A stretch of DNA of 41,872 bases, from contig JAJCYQ010000078.1 of NCBI GenBank assembly GCA_029262835.1, positions 1 to 41,872 on the forward strand, written 5' to 3'. This stretch comes from Bacteroidota bacterium. GTDB taxonomy: Bacteria; Bacteroidota; Rhodothermia; Rhodothermales; UBA10348. Of this stretch, positions 1-7,850 are shown piece by piece (the stretch's first letter is position 1; every line of letters starts with the position of its first letter). A program made the position numbers and the translations under genes. Below the pieces are notes generated by a model. It saw nothing but the letters and a program-made list of their open reading frames with translations, did no database searches and was not told where the DNA came from.

Positions 1-69
1 CCGCTCCGAACCCGCTTCGAAAGCCTCTACGAGCGGCCTCATATCCTCCATTTTTCGTCGTCCTGGCAT
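1..69 (-). CDS. IS66-type insertion sequence, TnpA-like N-terminus (runs off the left edge)
   Basis: On the minus strand an ATG at 69 opens a frame that stays open to base 1, giving 23 residues beginning MPGRRKMEDMRPLVEAF and continuing outside the window. An AAGGA Shine-Dalgarno-like stretch lies just upstream (about 76-80) and also precedes an alternative ATG at 75. A short basic start followed by an acidic/hydrophobic helix is typical of the small first ORF of IS66-family elements. The stronger support is positional: 50 bases upstream, at 119-141, is a sequence that reads outward like an IS66 terminal repeat. The identification is inferred from that arrangement because only 23 residues are visible; another small DNA-binding protein is possible. 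Confidence 0.4.
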   Translation of the reverse strand, partial: MPGRRKMEDMRPLVEAFEAGSER

Positions 70-118
70 CCCCATTCCTTTTTGCCAGAAAGATGGGGAC
101 CGACAACGACCTGCGCAA

Positions 119-141
119 TGTGTACTTCACCGAGTGCTTAC
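119..141. repeat. IS66-like terminal inverted repeat (end of the element lying to the left)
   Basis: Read on the minus strand from 141 the sequence starts GTAAGCACTCGGTGAA and runs on to TACACA. The GTAAGC start is the usual tip of IS66-family inverted repeats, and it sits about 50 bases ahead of the TnpA-like start, as in intact elements. Eighteen of 23 bases match the second end-like sequence at 451-473 in the same orientation. The matching opposite end and any target duplication would lie outside the window. Confidence 0.5.
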
Positions 142-367
142 CTTACATGACACACCACATGGATGCGCCTTCTCCCCCGACGCTCACGACAACGGTCTTT
201 AGCCAATGCCGCTCGGAGGCGGTTTGAAGCCGGCCCCTGTAGGCAGACTCCGGCGGGTCGGTCCCGCCATCGCTTCGGCAGCTTCTCATGCTGCCCGATC
301 AGCTCCATGCCGACCGAAGCCACATTGCTGCGGCACACACATCTATCCTGATCGAGGGGGGGCGCAG
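142..367. other. Degenerate spacer between two IS66 ends
   Basis: This stretch of about 225 bases contains short open frames on both strands, up to 83 codons on the plus strand counting the IS remnant. None has a recognisable domain, ribosome binding site or sensible composition; the translations are rich in Arg, Ala, Cys and Pro, as expected from noncoding GC-rich DNA. It is most simply the wreckage between two insertion sequence ends. I see no intact gene in it. Confidence 0.4.
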
Positions 368-457
368 ACGGCTGACGTCCTGGCCCGCATTCTGACCCAT
401 CCGGCGAAGCGGGTTGAAGAGCTTCTACCCATGAACCGGGAGAAGGGCAAGGTGTAG
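368..457 (+). pseudogene. C-terminal remnant of an IS66 transposase (TnpC)
   Basis: The plus-strand frame ending with TAG at 455-457 translates to TADVLARILTHPAKRVEELL followed by PMNREKGKV. This matches the end of IS66 transposases, whose last residues run roughly Y-L-x-D-V-L-x-R-I-x-x-H-P-x-x-R-I-x-E-L-L-P-W-N-W; here the tryptophans are replaced by Met and Arg. Nothing upstream in this frame resembles the rest of the roughly 500-residue transposase, so this is a fragment. It is followed directly by an IS66-like end at 451-473, the correct order for the right end of an element. Confidence 0.6.
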
Positions 458-473
458 TTCACCGGATGCATAC
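451..473. repeat. IS66-like terminal inverted repeat (right end of the decayed element)
   Basis: Starting inside the last codons of the transposase remnant, the sequence contains GTGTAGTTCACCGGATGCATAC. It matches 18 of 23 positions of 119-141 in the same direction. Both are therefore ends of elements extending leftwards, and they are not the two ends of a single element. The remnant is diverged at the tip (GCATAC where GCTTAC is expected). Confidence 0.5.
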
Positions 474-555
474 CCACTTCATCCTCGCGTATCACGTAAA
501 GCTCGTCGCCCTGTGGCTAGAAGTGCCATCTTCGCACACTATCGAAGAGCCACAT

Positions 556-1074
556 TCAATTACGGTACTGACCGGATATAACGCCTAATATTTCTGCGTA
601 CCTATCGTCCGTTACTTGACCAATCCAGTGCCGAACTACAATGCCTCGTTCATCGACATAATAAAACGTAGGCACACCTACTGGTGCGGCTTTTACTATA
701 TCAACTTTATACAAGTTTTCTATTTCGATACGGTGCTTCTCTAGTAAAGCGTATTGATGCTTCAGTAGCGATGACGTAAGGTCTGCATCAACCAAAGCGT
801 ACAGATAAGTGTCACTATCAAGCATCCTGTCATTCATCAATCTATTTATATATTGATAACTATTCGCGCAGTATATACAAGATGGAGATATAGCCATGAC
901 TAAGGCAGGGTACTTAATACTATTATTTGCAATAAGACTATCCACAATGATCAATCCAGAGTTGTTATCAGAAAGCGAATCAACCGGCTGATAATAATAA
1001 ATATAACTTGCAATAAATATTATAAGTACAGTCCAGATTGAATAATGATAATATATCTCCTTGGTCTGACTCAC
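556..1074 (-). CDS. Membrane-anchored thioredoxin-fold protein
   Basis: The 172-residue product starts at a GTG overlapping the stop of the upstream propeller gene (AAGTGAG), with GAGG just ahead of it. Residues about 14-28 form an N-terminal membrane anchor, so the rest should face the periplasm. A CIYC active-site motif at 66-69 within SPSCIYC and a later V-P-T segment (GVPTFYYVDERG) give the CxxC and cis-proline loop of a thioredoxin/TlpA-like redoxin. Its likely role is thiol-disulfide exchange. The obvious candidate clients are the two cysteine-rich exported peptides encoded upstream on the same strand, though that link is inferred from neighbourhood only. The gene is strongly AT-rich compared with the rest of the window, suggesting acquisition by transfer. 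Confidence 0.7.
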   Translation of the reverse strand: MSQTKEIYYHYSIWTVLIIFIASYIYYYQPVDSLSDNNSGLIIVDSLIANNSIKYPALVMAISPSCIYCANSYQYINRLMNDRMLDSDTYLYALVDADLTSSLLKHQYALLEKHRIEIENLYKVDIVKAAPVGVPTFYYVDERGIVVRHWIGQVTDDRYAEILGVISGQYRN

Positions 1075-2174
1075 TTAACCTCTACCTCGTACGAATGTAT
1101 TGTTACAAGCGTATCTTGCTCTGTAATAATATATTTAGATGTTGCTATTCCATTTACATCATTTACCATTGGCACTGTAATACTGTGTTCATATTTGTTA
1201 TCAACAAGATTATAGAAATCGAATAGCATTTCTCCATCTACAGAAGCTAATTTATTTCTTATAATTAATTTATGTTCTTCAACTACTATATTGCTACTAT
1301 TTATCAACCATTTTTGAGGAGGTATAAATACATTATTGAACTCTGGAACGACAGGATAGGTATAATTCTCGTTGATCTTATCAGGTGTGTACCAAGATTC
1401 CCATTCACCGTCATCATGGAGGTTTATCTTTGTAATAATTGGAAAATAAAAAGGTACGTATACTATATACTCATGATTACCACGTAAAACACCTGGAATT
1501 ATAAATATATCATTTCGATTCATTTCAGAGTACGTTGGCCCTATATCTACAATGGTATTATGCGAGTATTTCAAGTAATTATTATTAACAGATCTATTAA
1601 ATAGAATAAATGATGAATCTATACCATTAAATGACATGCTGCTTATTGAGTTGTAGTATTCATCACTTGCATACTCAGATATTGATACTCGATCTATATA
1701 ATGACCATTTTTATTGAAAATATTTATTCTATTATTATATGAATCAAGTATATACACTTCATTATTTACAATATTTGCCGAAACAGGATTTCCCATTTCG
1801 CCTGGAGCTTCACCAATTCCATGGCCATAAGTAGCAATGTTGGATCCATCGAAAGAAAATGTTTTTACTTTTTTGTCACCATAATCATACACAACCAAAA
1901 CCGAATCAATAACATCCAGTCCTCCGACATTTATTAAATAATAAGAAGAATCTACGCCAATTTGCGCTACCTTCTCAGTCCTAACTGACAACAATAGCCT
2001 GTCAGGAACTATTTCATCGTCTACGAGATTTTCAAGACTCATGATCAAGCTAGGTGCAGTGACAGTTGCAATATCATTTGTATCTGTACTACATCCTATG
2101 CTAAATGCATGTATTATTATAATAAATGAGGATAAGGCAATATTGTTTTCCGCGACATATCTTAATGTGTACAT
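1071..2174 (-). CDS. Six-bladed beta-propeller lipoprotein
   Basis: The 367-residue protein has a hydrophobic N-terminus ending in the lipobox-like AFSIGC (Cys28), so it is probably a lipoprotein. The body shows propeller repeats typical of the six-bladed TolB/NHL-like group common in Bacteroidota. The diagnostic segment is a G-x-x-x-G-E-x-P-G-E motif followed by a strand ending in D-S-Y-N-N-R-I-N-I-F. The same place reads GPGEF in the three GC-rich propellers further right. It overlaps the thioredoxin-fold gene by 4 bases, implying co-translation. The catalytic role is unknown; such proteins usually bind ligands or partners. Codon use is very AT-rich. Few Shine-Dalgarno features are visible at the ATG. 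Confidence 0.7.
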   Translation of the reverse strand: MYTLRYVAENNIALSSFIIIIHAFSIGCSTDTNDIATVTAPSLIMSLENLVDDEIVPDRLLLSVRTEKVAQIGVDSSYYLINVGGLDVIDSVLVVYDYGDKKVKTFSFDGSNIATYGHGIGEAPGEMGNPVSANIVNNEVYILDSYNNRINIFNKNGHYIDRVSISEYASDEYYNSISSMSFNGIDSSFILFNRSVNNNYLKYSHNTIVDIGPTYSEMNRNDIFIIPGVLRGNHEYIVYVPFYFPIITKINLHDDGEWESWYTPDKINENYTYPVVPEFNNVFIPPQKWLINSSNIVVEEHKLIIRNKLASVDGEMLFDFYNLVDNKYEHSITVPMVNDVNGIATSKYIITEQDTLVTIHSYEVEVK

Positions 2175-2507
2175 ATTGGAAATGAAGTGATTGGTTGATT
2201 CACTGATTCAACAAGATAATCCCATAGGAAAGACTTGCGAAGCTGGTTGGAAAATAGCGTCTTCCTGCCTAAAGGATAACCTCATGACTCGGACAAACTA
2301 TCTTTGCGTCGCTTATCACGTTGCAGTATTGACAACCCCATTTTTCCTTTACCATGTGCTCGCTGTAACAAATGATCTGTACGAATTGCCGAACACGATA
2401 CCGTGATACGGACTCAGAATGGTACGATCCACTTTCTCACATACTTGTCCAAATCAAATCACGAAGAATGAGACACACACAGTCAACACCGACTTGAGAT
2501 ACACAAA
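2175..2507. other. AT-rich intergenic region without a recognisable gene
   Basis: No open frame here looks like a protein; the longest is a 71-codon plus-strand frame with no family resemblance. The part nearest the propeller start contains two overlapping weak inverted repeats (AGTGA with TCACT, and GTTGA at 2194-2198 with TCAAC at 2208-2212). These could be an operator or leader hairpin for the minus-strand propeller gene. I see no terminator after the small peptide gene that ends at 2508. Confidence 0.4.
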
Positions 2508-2738
2508 CTAGTCCTCAGTCTGACATATCACAAATGTATCTCCATTTCCACAGGGAACAAAAGCACAAGGTATTTCCGATCCACTACAACCTGCTGGCGC
2601 ACAGAATAGCGGTGCCTCGTAACATGGTATTTCCTCAGCAGCTTCTACTTGTTTTATTTCTATTGAAAGGACAATGATCACTGATGTAATCAGCAACACT
2701 GAACTAATGATTCTCGAGTTTGATTTTATCATTCTCAT
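2508..2738 (-). CDS. Small exported cysteine-rich peptide (paralogue 1)
   Basis: The 76-residue product has a basic start, a hydrophobic segment at about residues 10-27 and a probable signal peptidase site near VEA-AEE. The mature part is only about 40 residues and has six cysteines. Its pattern C-x3-G-C-x-G-x-E-x-P-C-A matches the neighbouring peptide at 2790-3026, so the two are paralogues despite low overall identity. I do not recognise a named family. The layout recalls small exported peptides found near propeller lipoproteins in Bacteroidota (for example the NVEALA group), but no sequence identity with them can be claimed. Disulfide-bonded maturation is likely. Confidence 0.6.
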   Translation of the reverse strand: MRMIKSNSRIISSVLLITSVIIVLSIEIKQVEAAEEIPCYEAPLFCAPAGCSGSEIPCAFVPCGNGDTFVICQTED

Positions 2739-2789
2739 TGTAATTGTGTTTTGATTGTATTTATTTGACGCATAGTTTACCTACCCAAT

Positions 2790-3026
2790 TCACACGGGAT
2801 CACCTAAGCAACCCACAGTCACTTCCTCTCCGACAACACAAGGTACGTCAAAGCAACACAATGTTTCAGCACACGGCTCTTCACCTCCGTCACATCCAAG
2901 CTGCGAACATGTAAATTGGCATACCGGAGGTGCCCCTCCAGCTTCCTCGTAATACCCTCCCCATATTAGAAGTAATGTCAGTCCGAGAATAACATATACC
3001 GATATAAAGCCTTTTTTTGAATGCAT
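2790..3026 (-). CDS. Small exported cysteine-rich peptide (paralogue 2)
   Basis: The open frame reaches back to 3140, but the ATG at 3026 is preferred. It has an AAGGTGG ribosome site 5 bases upstream, puts the hydrophobic segment (FISVYVILGLTLLLIW) directly after a basic start, and gives 78 residues, nearly equal to its paralogue. The mature region carries eight cysteines, including a CC pair. It shares C-x3-G-C-x-G-x-E-x-P-C-A with the 2508-2738 product. Function is unknown; a secreted disulfide-rich peptide (signal, toxin or structural) is plausible. It diverges from the LuxR-type gene at 3206 across about 180 bases that may hold shared control sites. Confidence 0.6.
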   Translation of the reverse strand: MHSKKGFISVYVILGLTLLLIWGGYYEEAGGAPPVCQFTCSQLGCDGGEEPCAETLCCFDVPCVVGEEVTVGCLGDPV

Positions 3027-3205
3027 AGAATCCACCTTGATCGTTGGTTTTGTGATACTCGCTCGCACGATAATTTCTTTGTTCATAGTGCTCATGTCAA
3101 GGGACAAATGTCCGTTTTTGCAATTATCTTCTGCTTCCATGTCCGGTTTTGGGTCGTTTTTTCGTTTTGGTAGGTGAGAGCCCTTTCAACCTGCAACCAA
3201 CTACC

Positions 3206-3567
3206 ATGGACAATGCGTACCCCCCCCCCCCCCCGAATATGACTTTCCTGCCATTCCCGATGCATCTGAGGGGCTGGAGGCGATTTACCGGTTCCTGCGG
3301 GACCTGGACATCACGCCGCGCCGCCTTGAGGTGCTTCAGCTCATGAGCAATGGACATCTTTCTGACTCGCAGTATGCTGAGCGTCTCTTCATTACCGAGT
3401 CTGCCCTCCGCAACCACATAAGCAACATGCTGCCACTCGGGCCATTTCGAAGCCGGTACGAGTTGTTTGCCTGGGCCCGTGGATCGGCCATCATTGACGT
3501 GAATGCTACTGCCTACCGAGCCTGGCGGAAGGCACACCCGAACAACACACCGCCCGCAAATCCGTAG
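3206..3567 (+). CDS. LuxR-type HTH regulator, out of frame at a poly-C tract (candidate phase-variable)
   Basis: From about 3313 to 3500 one frame encodes a complete LuxR/GerE helix-turn-helix: ITPRRLEVLQLMSNG, then HLSDSQYAERLFITESALRN and HISNML. The frame remains open upstream through EYDFPAIPDASEGLEAIYRF to a run of 15 C at 3220-3234. An ATG at 3206 (MDNAY) leads into the run in a different frame and, with 15 C, reaches a stop at 3346. With 16 or 13 C the same ATG would read through the HTH, giving about 120 residues. A GTG at 3331 could start a shorter product but would cut into the HTH. No sensor domain is present. A sequencing error in the homopolymer is the main alternative. Confidence 0.6.
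3220..3234. repeat. Poly-C homopolymer of 15 bases
   Basis: An uninterrupted C run lies 15 codon-bases into the LuxR-type reading frame, where it encodes prolines. It is the longest homopolymer in the window and sits exactly where the frame changes. Such tracts mutate by slipped-strand mispairing and act as contingency switches in many bacteria. Confidence 0.85.
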
Positions 3568-3603
3568 ATTGCGGCAACTTTCCCACGTCATTGTGTGTCG
3601 TAT

Positions 3604-4830
3604 ATGCCTATGAAACGCTTAAGGGTACGTCCATGGCAGGTGGCTGCGCTCGTGCTGCTTATGGCAGCGCTTGGAATTGGCGGCTATGTGTTCTGGCCGG
3701 CGCTTACGGGCGCATCTACAGGAAATGAACGGGACGTTCCGGACACGGAGCGGGTTGCGCAGCGCACGCGCGTGGGCGTCGTGGTGGTGGAGCCGACCGA
3801 TTTCCTGCTGTTTGCCGAGGCGACGGGTAATCTGGCGCCGTGGCGGAGCGCGGAAGTGAGCCCTGAGGCATCGGGCGTGGTCAGGGAGCGGCTCGTGGAA
3901 GAGGGAACGCGGGTTGCAGAGGGAGCGGCGCTTATCCGGCTCGATTCGCGGGATCAGGAGCTGGAACTGGAAGAAGCGCGGAGCGAGCTGCTTCGCGCGC
4001 AGATTGATTACACCGGGAAGCGGGTGGGCGCGAGCACGATATCGGCCGATTCCACAGCCATTACGCGGGCGAAGGCGCTTTTTGAACGCGCCCGGCAGCG
4101 GTACGAAGAGGGACTTTTGACGCTGGGTGAGTTTCAGGATGCCCGGCGAGCCTACGACACGGAAATGATTCGCAGCGGGGGGCGGGCCGTCGATGTCCAG
4201 TCGCTGCTCTCCGGCCTCGAACAGGCCGAGCAGCGGGTCAGGCGGGCGGAGCTGGCGCTCTCGCGCATGACCATCGCGGCGCCGTTTGGTGGGCGGATTG
4301 CGAACCTTGAGGTAGAGGAAGGGCAGCATATTTCCATGGGGACGCCGGTCCTTACGCTGCTCGACGATTCGCGCATGAAGGTGGATGTGAGCGTGCTGGA
4401 AGCGGACCTTGTGGGGCTTGGGCCGGGGGCCGATGCGCGCGTGCGCATTCCGGCGCTCGCCGACACGGTGCTGAGTGGTCGTATTTTTTCGGTCAACCCG
4501 TCCATTGATCCCGACACGGGCACGGGGCGCGTGACGGTTGAAGTCGCCAATCCGCGTGGCAAGCTGCTATCGGGGCTCTTTGCCTACGTGCAGCTCGAGG
4601 CCGGGCGCCTGTCGGACCGCATTGTGGTGCCCGCCGAAGCCGTGCTGTCGCGTCAGGGTCGCGACCTGGTCTTTACCGTCGAAGGCAGCCGCGCGCAGTG
4701 GACGTACGTCACAACCGGGCGCCGCTCCGGCGGCCTCGTTGAAATCGTGGAGCCGCTCGCGCCGGGCGACAGCGTCGCCGTGGAGGGGCATCACGCGTTG
4801 TCACACGATGCACGCGTGGAGGCCCAGTGA
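3604..4830 (+). CDS. RND efflux periplasmic adaptor (membrane fusion protein)
   Basis: About 408 residues. A basic start (MKRLRVRPW) is followed by one hydrophobic anchor at about residues 11-31. Then comes the HlyD/AcrA-type layout: a barrel-sandwich hybrid half (LAPWRSAEVSPEASGVVRE), a long alpha-hairpin, the second lipoyl half (MTIAAPFGGRIANLEVEEGQ), a beta-barrel, and a C-terminal membrane-proximal region. It should link the inner-membrane pumps encoded next to an outer-membrane channel, but no TolC-type gene is in the window. The frame opens at a GTG at 3595; the ATG at 3604 or 3610 is more natural and neither has a clear ribosome site. It overlaps the next gene by 4 bases (GTGA). Confidence 0.9.
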   Translation: MPMKRLRVRPWQVAALVLLMAALGIGGYVFWPALTGASTGNERDVPDTERVAQRTRVGVVVVEPTDFLLFAEATGNLAPWRSAEVSPEASGVVRERLVEEGTRVAEGAALIRLDSRDQELELEEARSELLRAQIDYTGKRVGASTISADSTAITRAKALFERARQRYEEGLLTLGEFQDARRAYDTEMIRSGGRAVDVQSLLSGLEQAEQRVRRAELALSRMTIAAPFGGRIANLEVEEGQHISMGTPVLTLLDDSRMKVDVSVLEADLVGLGPGADARVRIPALADTVLSGRIFSVNPSIDPDTGTGRVTVEVANPRGKLLSGLFAYVQLEAGRLSDRIVVPAEAVLSRQGRDLVFTVEGSRAQWTYVTTGRRSGGLVEIVEPLAPGDSVAVEGHHALSHDARVEAQ

Positions 4831-7800
4831 ACCCGTTCGTACACGCATGCTTCAGGCGGCCGGTCGCGGTCACCGCCTTCTTCCTGCTCGTGGGGGTTGC
4901 GGCCGTCGCCTCGTGGGTGCGCCTGCCTGTGGCTCTGTTGCCGGATTTGCGCTACCCCACGCTCATTGTCTGGACGGCCTACCCCGACGTGCCGCCCGAG
5001 CGCGTGGAGCGGGCCATCACGGAGCGCGTAGAAGAAGCCATTTCCGGGACGCAGGGCGTCGAGCGGCTCACGGCGCGGTCCATGCTCGGCGGCAGCATGA
5101 TCCGCCTTGATTTCGGGTGGAACACGAACCTTGACCTGGCGCTTCTTGAGGTGCGCGAGCAGCTTGACCGGCTCGGCGAGGGCCTCCCGGACGAGGCCGA
5201 CCGGCCCGTCGTGCTCCGGGTCGATCCGAACGACCGCCCCATCATGATCCTCGCGCTCTCCGAATCGCGCGCGAGCGGCCAGTCGGGCAACCTCGTGCGG
5301 CTCAAGACGGTCGGCAAGGAAGTCGTGGCGCGGCGCCTGGAGCAGCTTCCCGATGTGGCCCGCGTCGTGGTTACGGGGGGATACGACCGCCGCGTCGACA
5401 TTGTCCTGGATCCGGCCCGACTGGCGGCGTTCGGACTCGACATCAGCCGCATTGAGCAGGCGCTGCGGCGCGCGAACGTGGCACAGCCGGGCGGATCCAT
5501 TCGGCGGGGGCCGTTCCAATATGCGGTAGAGGTGACGGGCGAGTATGAATCGGTGGCCGATATCGCGGAGACGGTCGTGGCGCAGCAGGGAGGGCGCATG
5601 CTGCGGCTCAGGGATGTCGCCGAGGTGCGCGAGGGCGTCGATGTGCGGCGCGGACTCGTCCGCCTCGATGGCCACGAGACGCTCATGCTGCTCGTGGAAC
5701 GCCGCCCGGATGCCAACACCGTGCGCGCGGCGGACGACGTCCGCGCCGCACTCGCGGAGCTGAACGAGGCCATGCCGGACGTCCAGATGGATGTTGTGGT
5801 GGACGAGAGCCGATTCATTGAAGAAGCCATCGGGGGGGTTACGCAGGCCGTGCTGCTCGGGGGGCTGCTCGCCATCATCGTGCTCTTCGTGTTCTTGCGC
5901 CACAGGCAGGCGCTCGTGGCCGTGGCCGTTGCCGTGCCGCTCTCACTCGGCATGACGCTCGTCGCGTTCGAGGCGCTCGGCGTGACGTTCAACCTGATAT
6001 CGCTCTCGGGCCTCGCGCTCGGCGTCGGCATGCTGGTTGACAACGCCATCGTGGTGGTTGAAAACATTGCCCGGCTGCGCGAAGGCGGCATGGAAGCGCG
6101 CGAGGCGGGCATCCGGGGCACGTCCGAAGTGGCGGGCGCCATTACGGCATCGACCCTCACGACGATTGCCGTCTTCTTGCCGCTGACATTTGTTGAGGGG
6201 CTCGCCGGAAGGCTTTTCCTGGACCAGTCGCTCGCCGTCATTACATCGCTGGCATCGTCCCTCGTCGTCGGCCTGACCGCCGTGCCGCTCATTGCCTGGC
6301 GCGGCGAGCACAAGGCCGCCGGCGGCGGCGTCGACACCGGCCGCTTCATGCGCGGCTACGAGCGGGCGCTTGCGTGGTCGCTCCGGCGCCGGGGCGTGGT
6401 CGTGGCGGCCAGTGTGGTCCTTGTAGCCGTTGCCGCCGTTGTACTCGACGTGCTGCCGCGCGAAGTCGTGCCGCGCACGAACCAGGGCCGTATAAACGTG
6501 CACCTGGCGCTGCCCCCAGACGCCGACCTCCCGCTGCTCGACATGCGCGCGCAGGAGTGGAGCGCCGAACTCGCAGATCACGCCGCGTTTGACCACGTGC
6601 TCGCAGACCTTGGCGAGCGCGACGAGGCCCGGCTCCAGGTCGATCCGCGGCCGCCATATGAAGGCGACCTCTCCCTCATCCTCTCGCCCGGTGCCCGCCT
6701 CACGGACGCCCTCACCGCCGCGCGCGAAGCGCCTGCGCCCCCCGACATGAGCGTCGAGGTGACGCCCGTCCGCACGCAGCTCGAGGAGCTTCTGGCGTCA
6801 AACGAAGCGGACCTCTTCGTGGACCTGACAGCAGATACGCGAACGGAAGCGCTCGCGCCGTACGAGCGCGTACTTGAAGCGCTCGAGGCGAGCGGCGAGC
6901 TGACCAACGTGCGGCGCGCGAATGCCTTCAACGTGCCCGCGTGGAACCTGGAATTCCGGCGCGATGCCCTGGCCCGGCACGGCGTGGACCCACAGGCGGT
7001 TACGGCGCTTCTGGAGGCCGGCGCGCGGGGCGTGCATGCGACGGACCTTCGGAGCATCAACGAGGACATCCCGATTACGCTTCGGCTGACGGGAATTGGC
7101 ACGATGGATGATCTGCTCTCGCAGCGACTCGCGACGCGGAGCGGTCCGCTTCCCCTTTCGACGTTTGTCAGCGCCCGGTTCGTTGAGCTTCCGGCATCGC
7201 TCTACCGCACGAACCAGTCGCCCATTCTGCGCATTCTGGCCGACGTGGCGCCGGGCGCGGACCTGGCATCGGCAACGCGCGGGGCGGAGGCTGTGCTGGC
7301 TGCCGACGTGCCGGACGAGGTGCGCGGCATGGTGGGCGGATCGAACGAAGCATTCCAGAGCAGCCTGCGCGCCATGCTCTGGAGCCTGCTGTTTTCGGTC
7401 GTCCTGGTGTTTCTGATCCTGTCGGCGCAGTTTGAATCGCTCACGCAGCCGCTCGTCGTGCTGCTTACCGTGCCGCTTGCGGCAAGCGGCGTGGCGGCCG
7501 TGCTCGCCGCGACCGGCCAGACCATCAACCTCATGAGTCTTACGGGCAGCGTCGTGCTCGTCGGCATTGTGGTCAACGATGCCATTGTCAAGGTCGATTT
7601 CATCAACCAGCGGCGGCGGGACGGGCTCGACAAACACGCGGCCATCATGGAGGCGGGCCGCGACCGGCTGCGCCCCATTCTGATGACGACGATTACAACC
7701 GTGCTGGGCCTGTTGCCGCTCGCCCTCGGCTTCGGTGAGGGCGCCGAGCTGCGCGCCCCCATGGCCATTGCCATCGTGGGCGGCCTTCTGGCGGCTACGG

Positions 7801-7850
7801 TGCTGACGCTGATTGTAGTGCCTGTCGTGTATTCGCTGGTGGAGAAATGA
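4827..7850 (+). CDS. RND efflux pump permease, first subunit
   Basis: The 1007-residue product has the full RND layout: an N-terminal TM helix, a large periplasmic loop (YPDVPPERVERAITERVEEA), TM2-6, a second loop and TM7-12. TM4 carries LVDNAIVVVENI, containing the conserved proton-relay Asp. TM10 reads VGIVVNDAIVKVDF, with Asn-Asp where AcrB has Lys-Asn, as seen in several RND subfamilies outside Proteobacteria. It starts at a GTG inside the adaptor stop and ends by overlapping the next permease (ATGA), so the three are translated as a unit. Substrate cannot be read from the sequence; lipophilic compounds are the usual cargo of this HAE-like type. Confidence 0.93.
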   Translation: MNPFVHACFRRPVAVTAFFLLVGVAAVASWVRLPVALLPDLRYPTLIVWTAYPDVPPERVERAITERVEEAISGTQGVERLTARSMLGGSMIRLDFGWNTNLDLALLEVREQLDRLGEGLPDEADRPVVLRVDPNDRPIMILALSESRASGQSGNLVRLKTVGKEVVARRLEQLPDVARVVVTGGYDRRVDIVLDPARLAAFGLDISRIEQALRRANVAQPGGSIRRGPFQYAVEVTGEYESVADIAETVVAQQGGRMLRLRDVAEVREGVDVRRGLVRLDGHETLMLLVERRPDANTVRAADDVRAALAELNEAMPDVQMDVVVDESRFIEEAIGGVTQAVLLGGLLAIIVLFVFLRHRQALVAVAVAVPLSLGMTLVAFEALGVTFNLISLSGLALGVGMLVDNAIVVVENIARLREGGMEAREAGIRGTSEVAGAITASTLTTIAVFLPLTFVEGLAGRLFLDQSLAVITSLASSLVVGLTAVPLIAWRGEHKAAGGGVDTGRFMRGYERALAWSLRRRGVVVAASVVLVAVAAVVLDVLPREVVPRTNQGRINVHLALPPDADLPLLDMRAQEWSAELADHAAFDHVLADLGERDEARLQVDPRPPYEGDLSLILSPGARLTDALTAAREAPAPPDMSVEVTPVRTQLEELLASNEADLFVDLTADTRTEALAPYERVLEALEASGELTNVRRANAFNVPAWNLEFRRDALARHGVDPQAVTALLEAGARGVHATDLRSINEDIPITLRLTGIGTMDDLLSQRLATRSGPLPLSTFVSARFVELPASLYRTNQSPILRILADVAPGADLASATRGAEAVLAADVPDEVRGMVGGSNEAFQSSLRAMLWSLLFSVVLVFLILSAQFESLTQPLVVLLTVPLAASGVAAVLAATGQTINLMSLTGSVVLVGIVVNDAIVKVDFINQRRRDGLDKHAAIMEAGRDRLRPILMTTITTVLGLLPLALGFGEGAELRAPMAIAIVGGLLAATVLTLIVVPVVYSLVEK

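Noticed and set aside
2194-2212. Short inverted repeats as a terminator or riboswitch
   Set aside because: The arms are only five bases long with no T-run and no known aptamer pattern; kept only as a possible operator in the gap note.
3124-3591. A 155-codon minus-strand frame across the poly-C tract
   Set aside because: It reads the tract as poly-Gly and has no domain, while the plus strand encodes a LuxR HTH.
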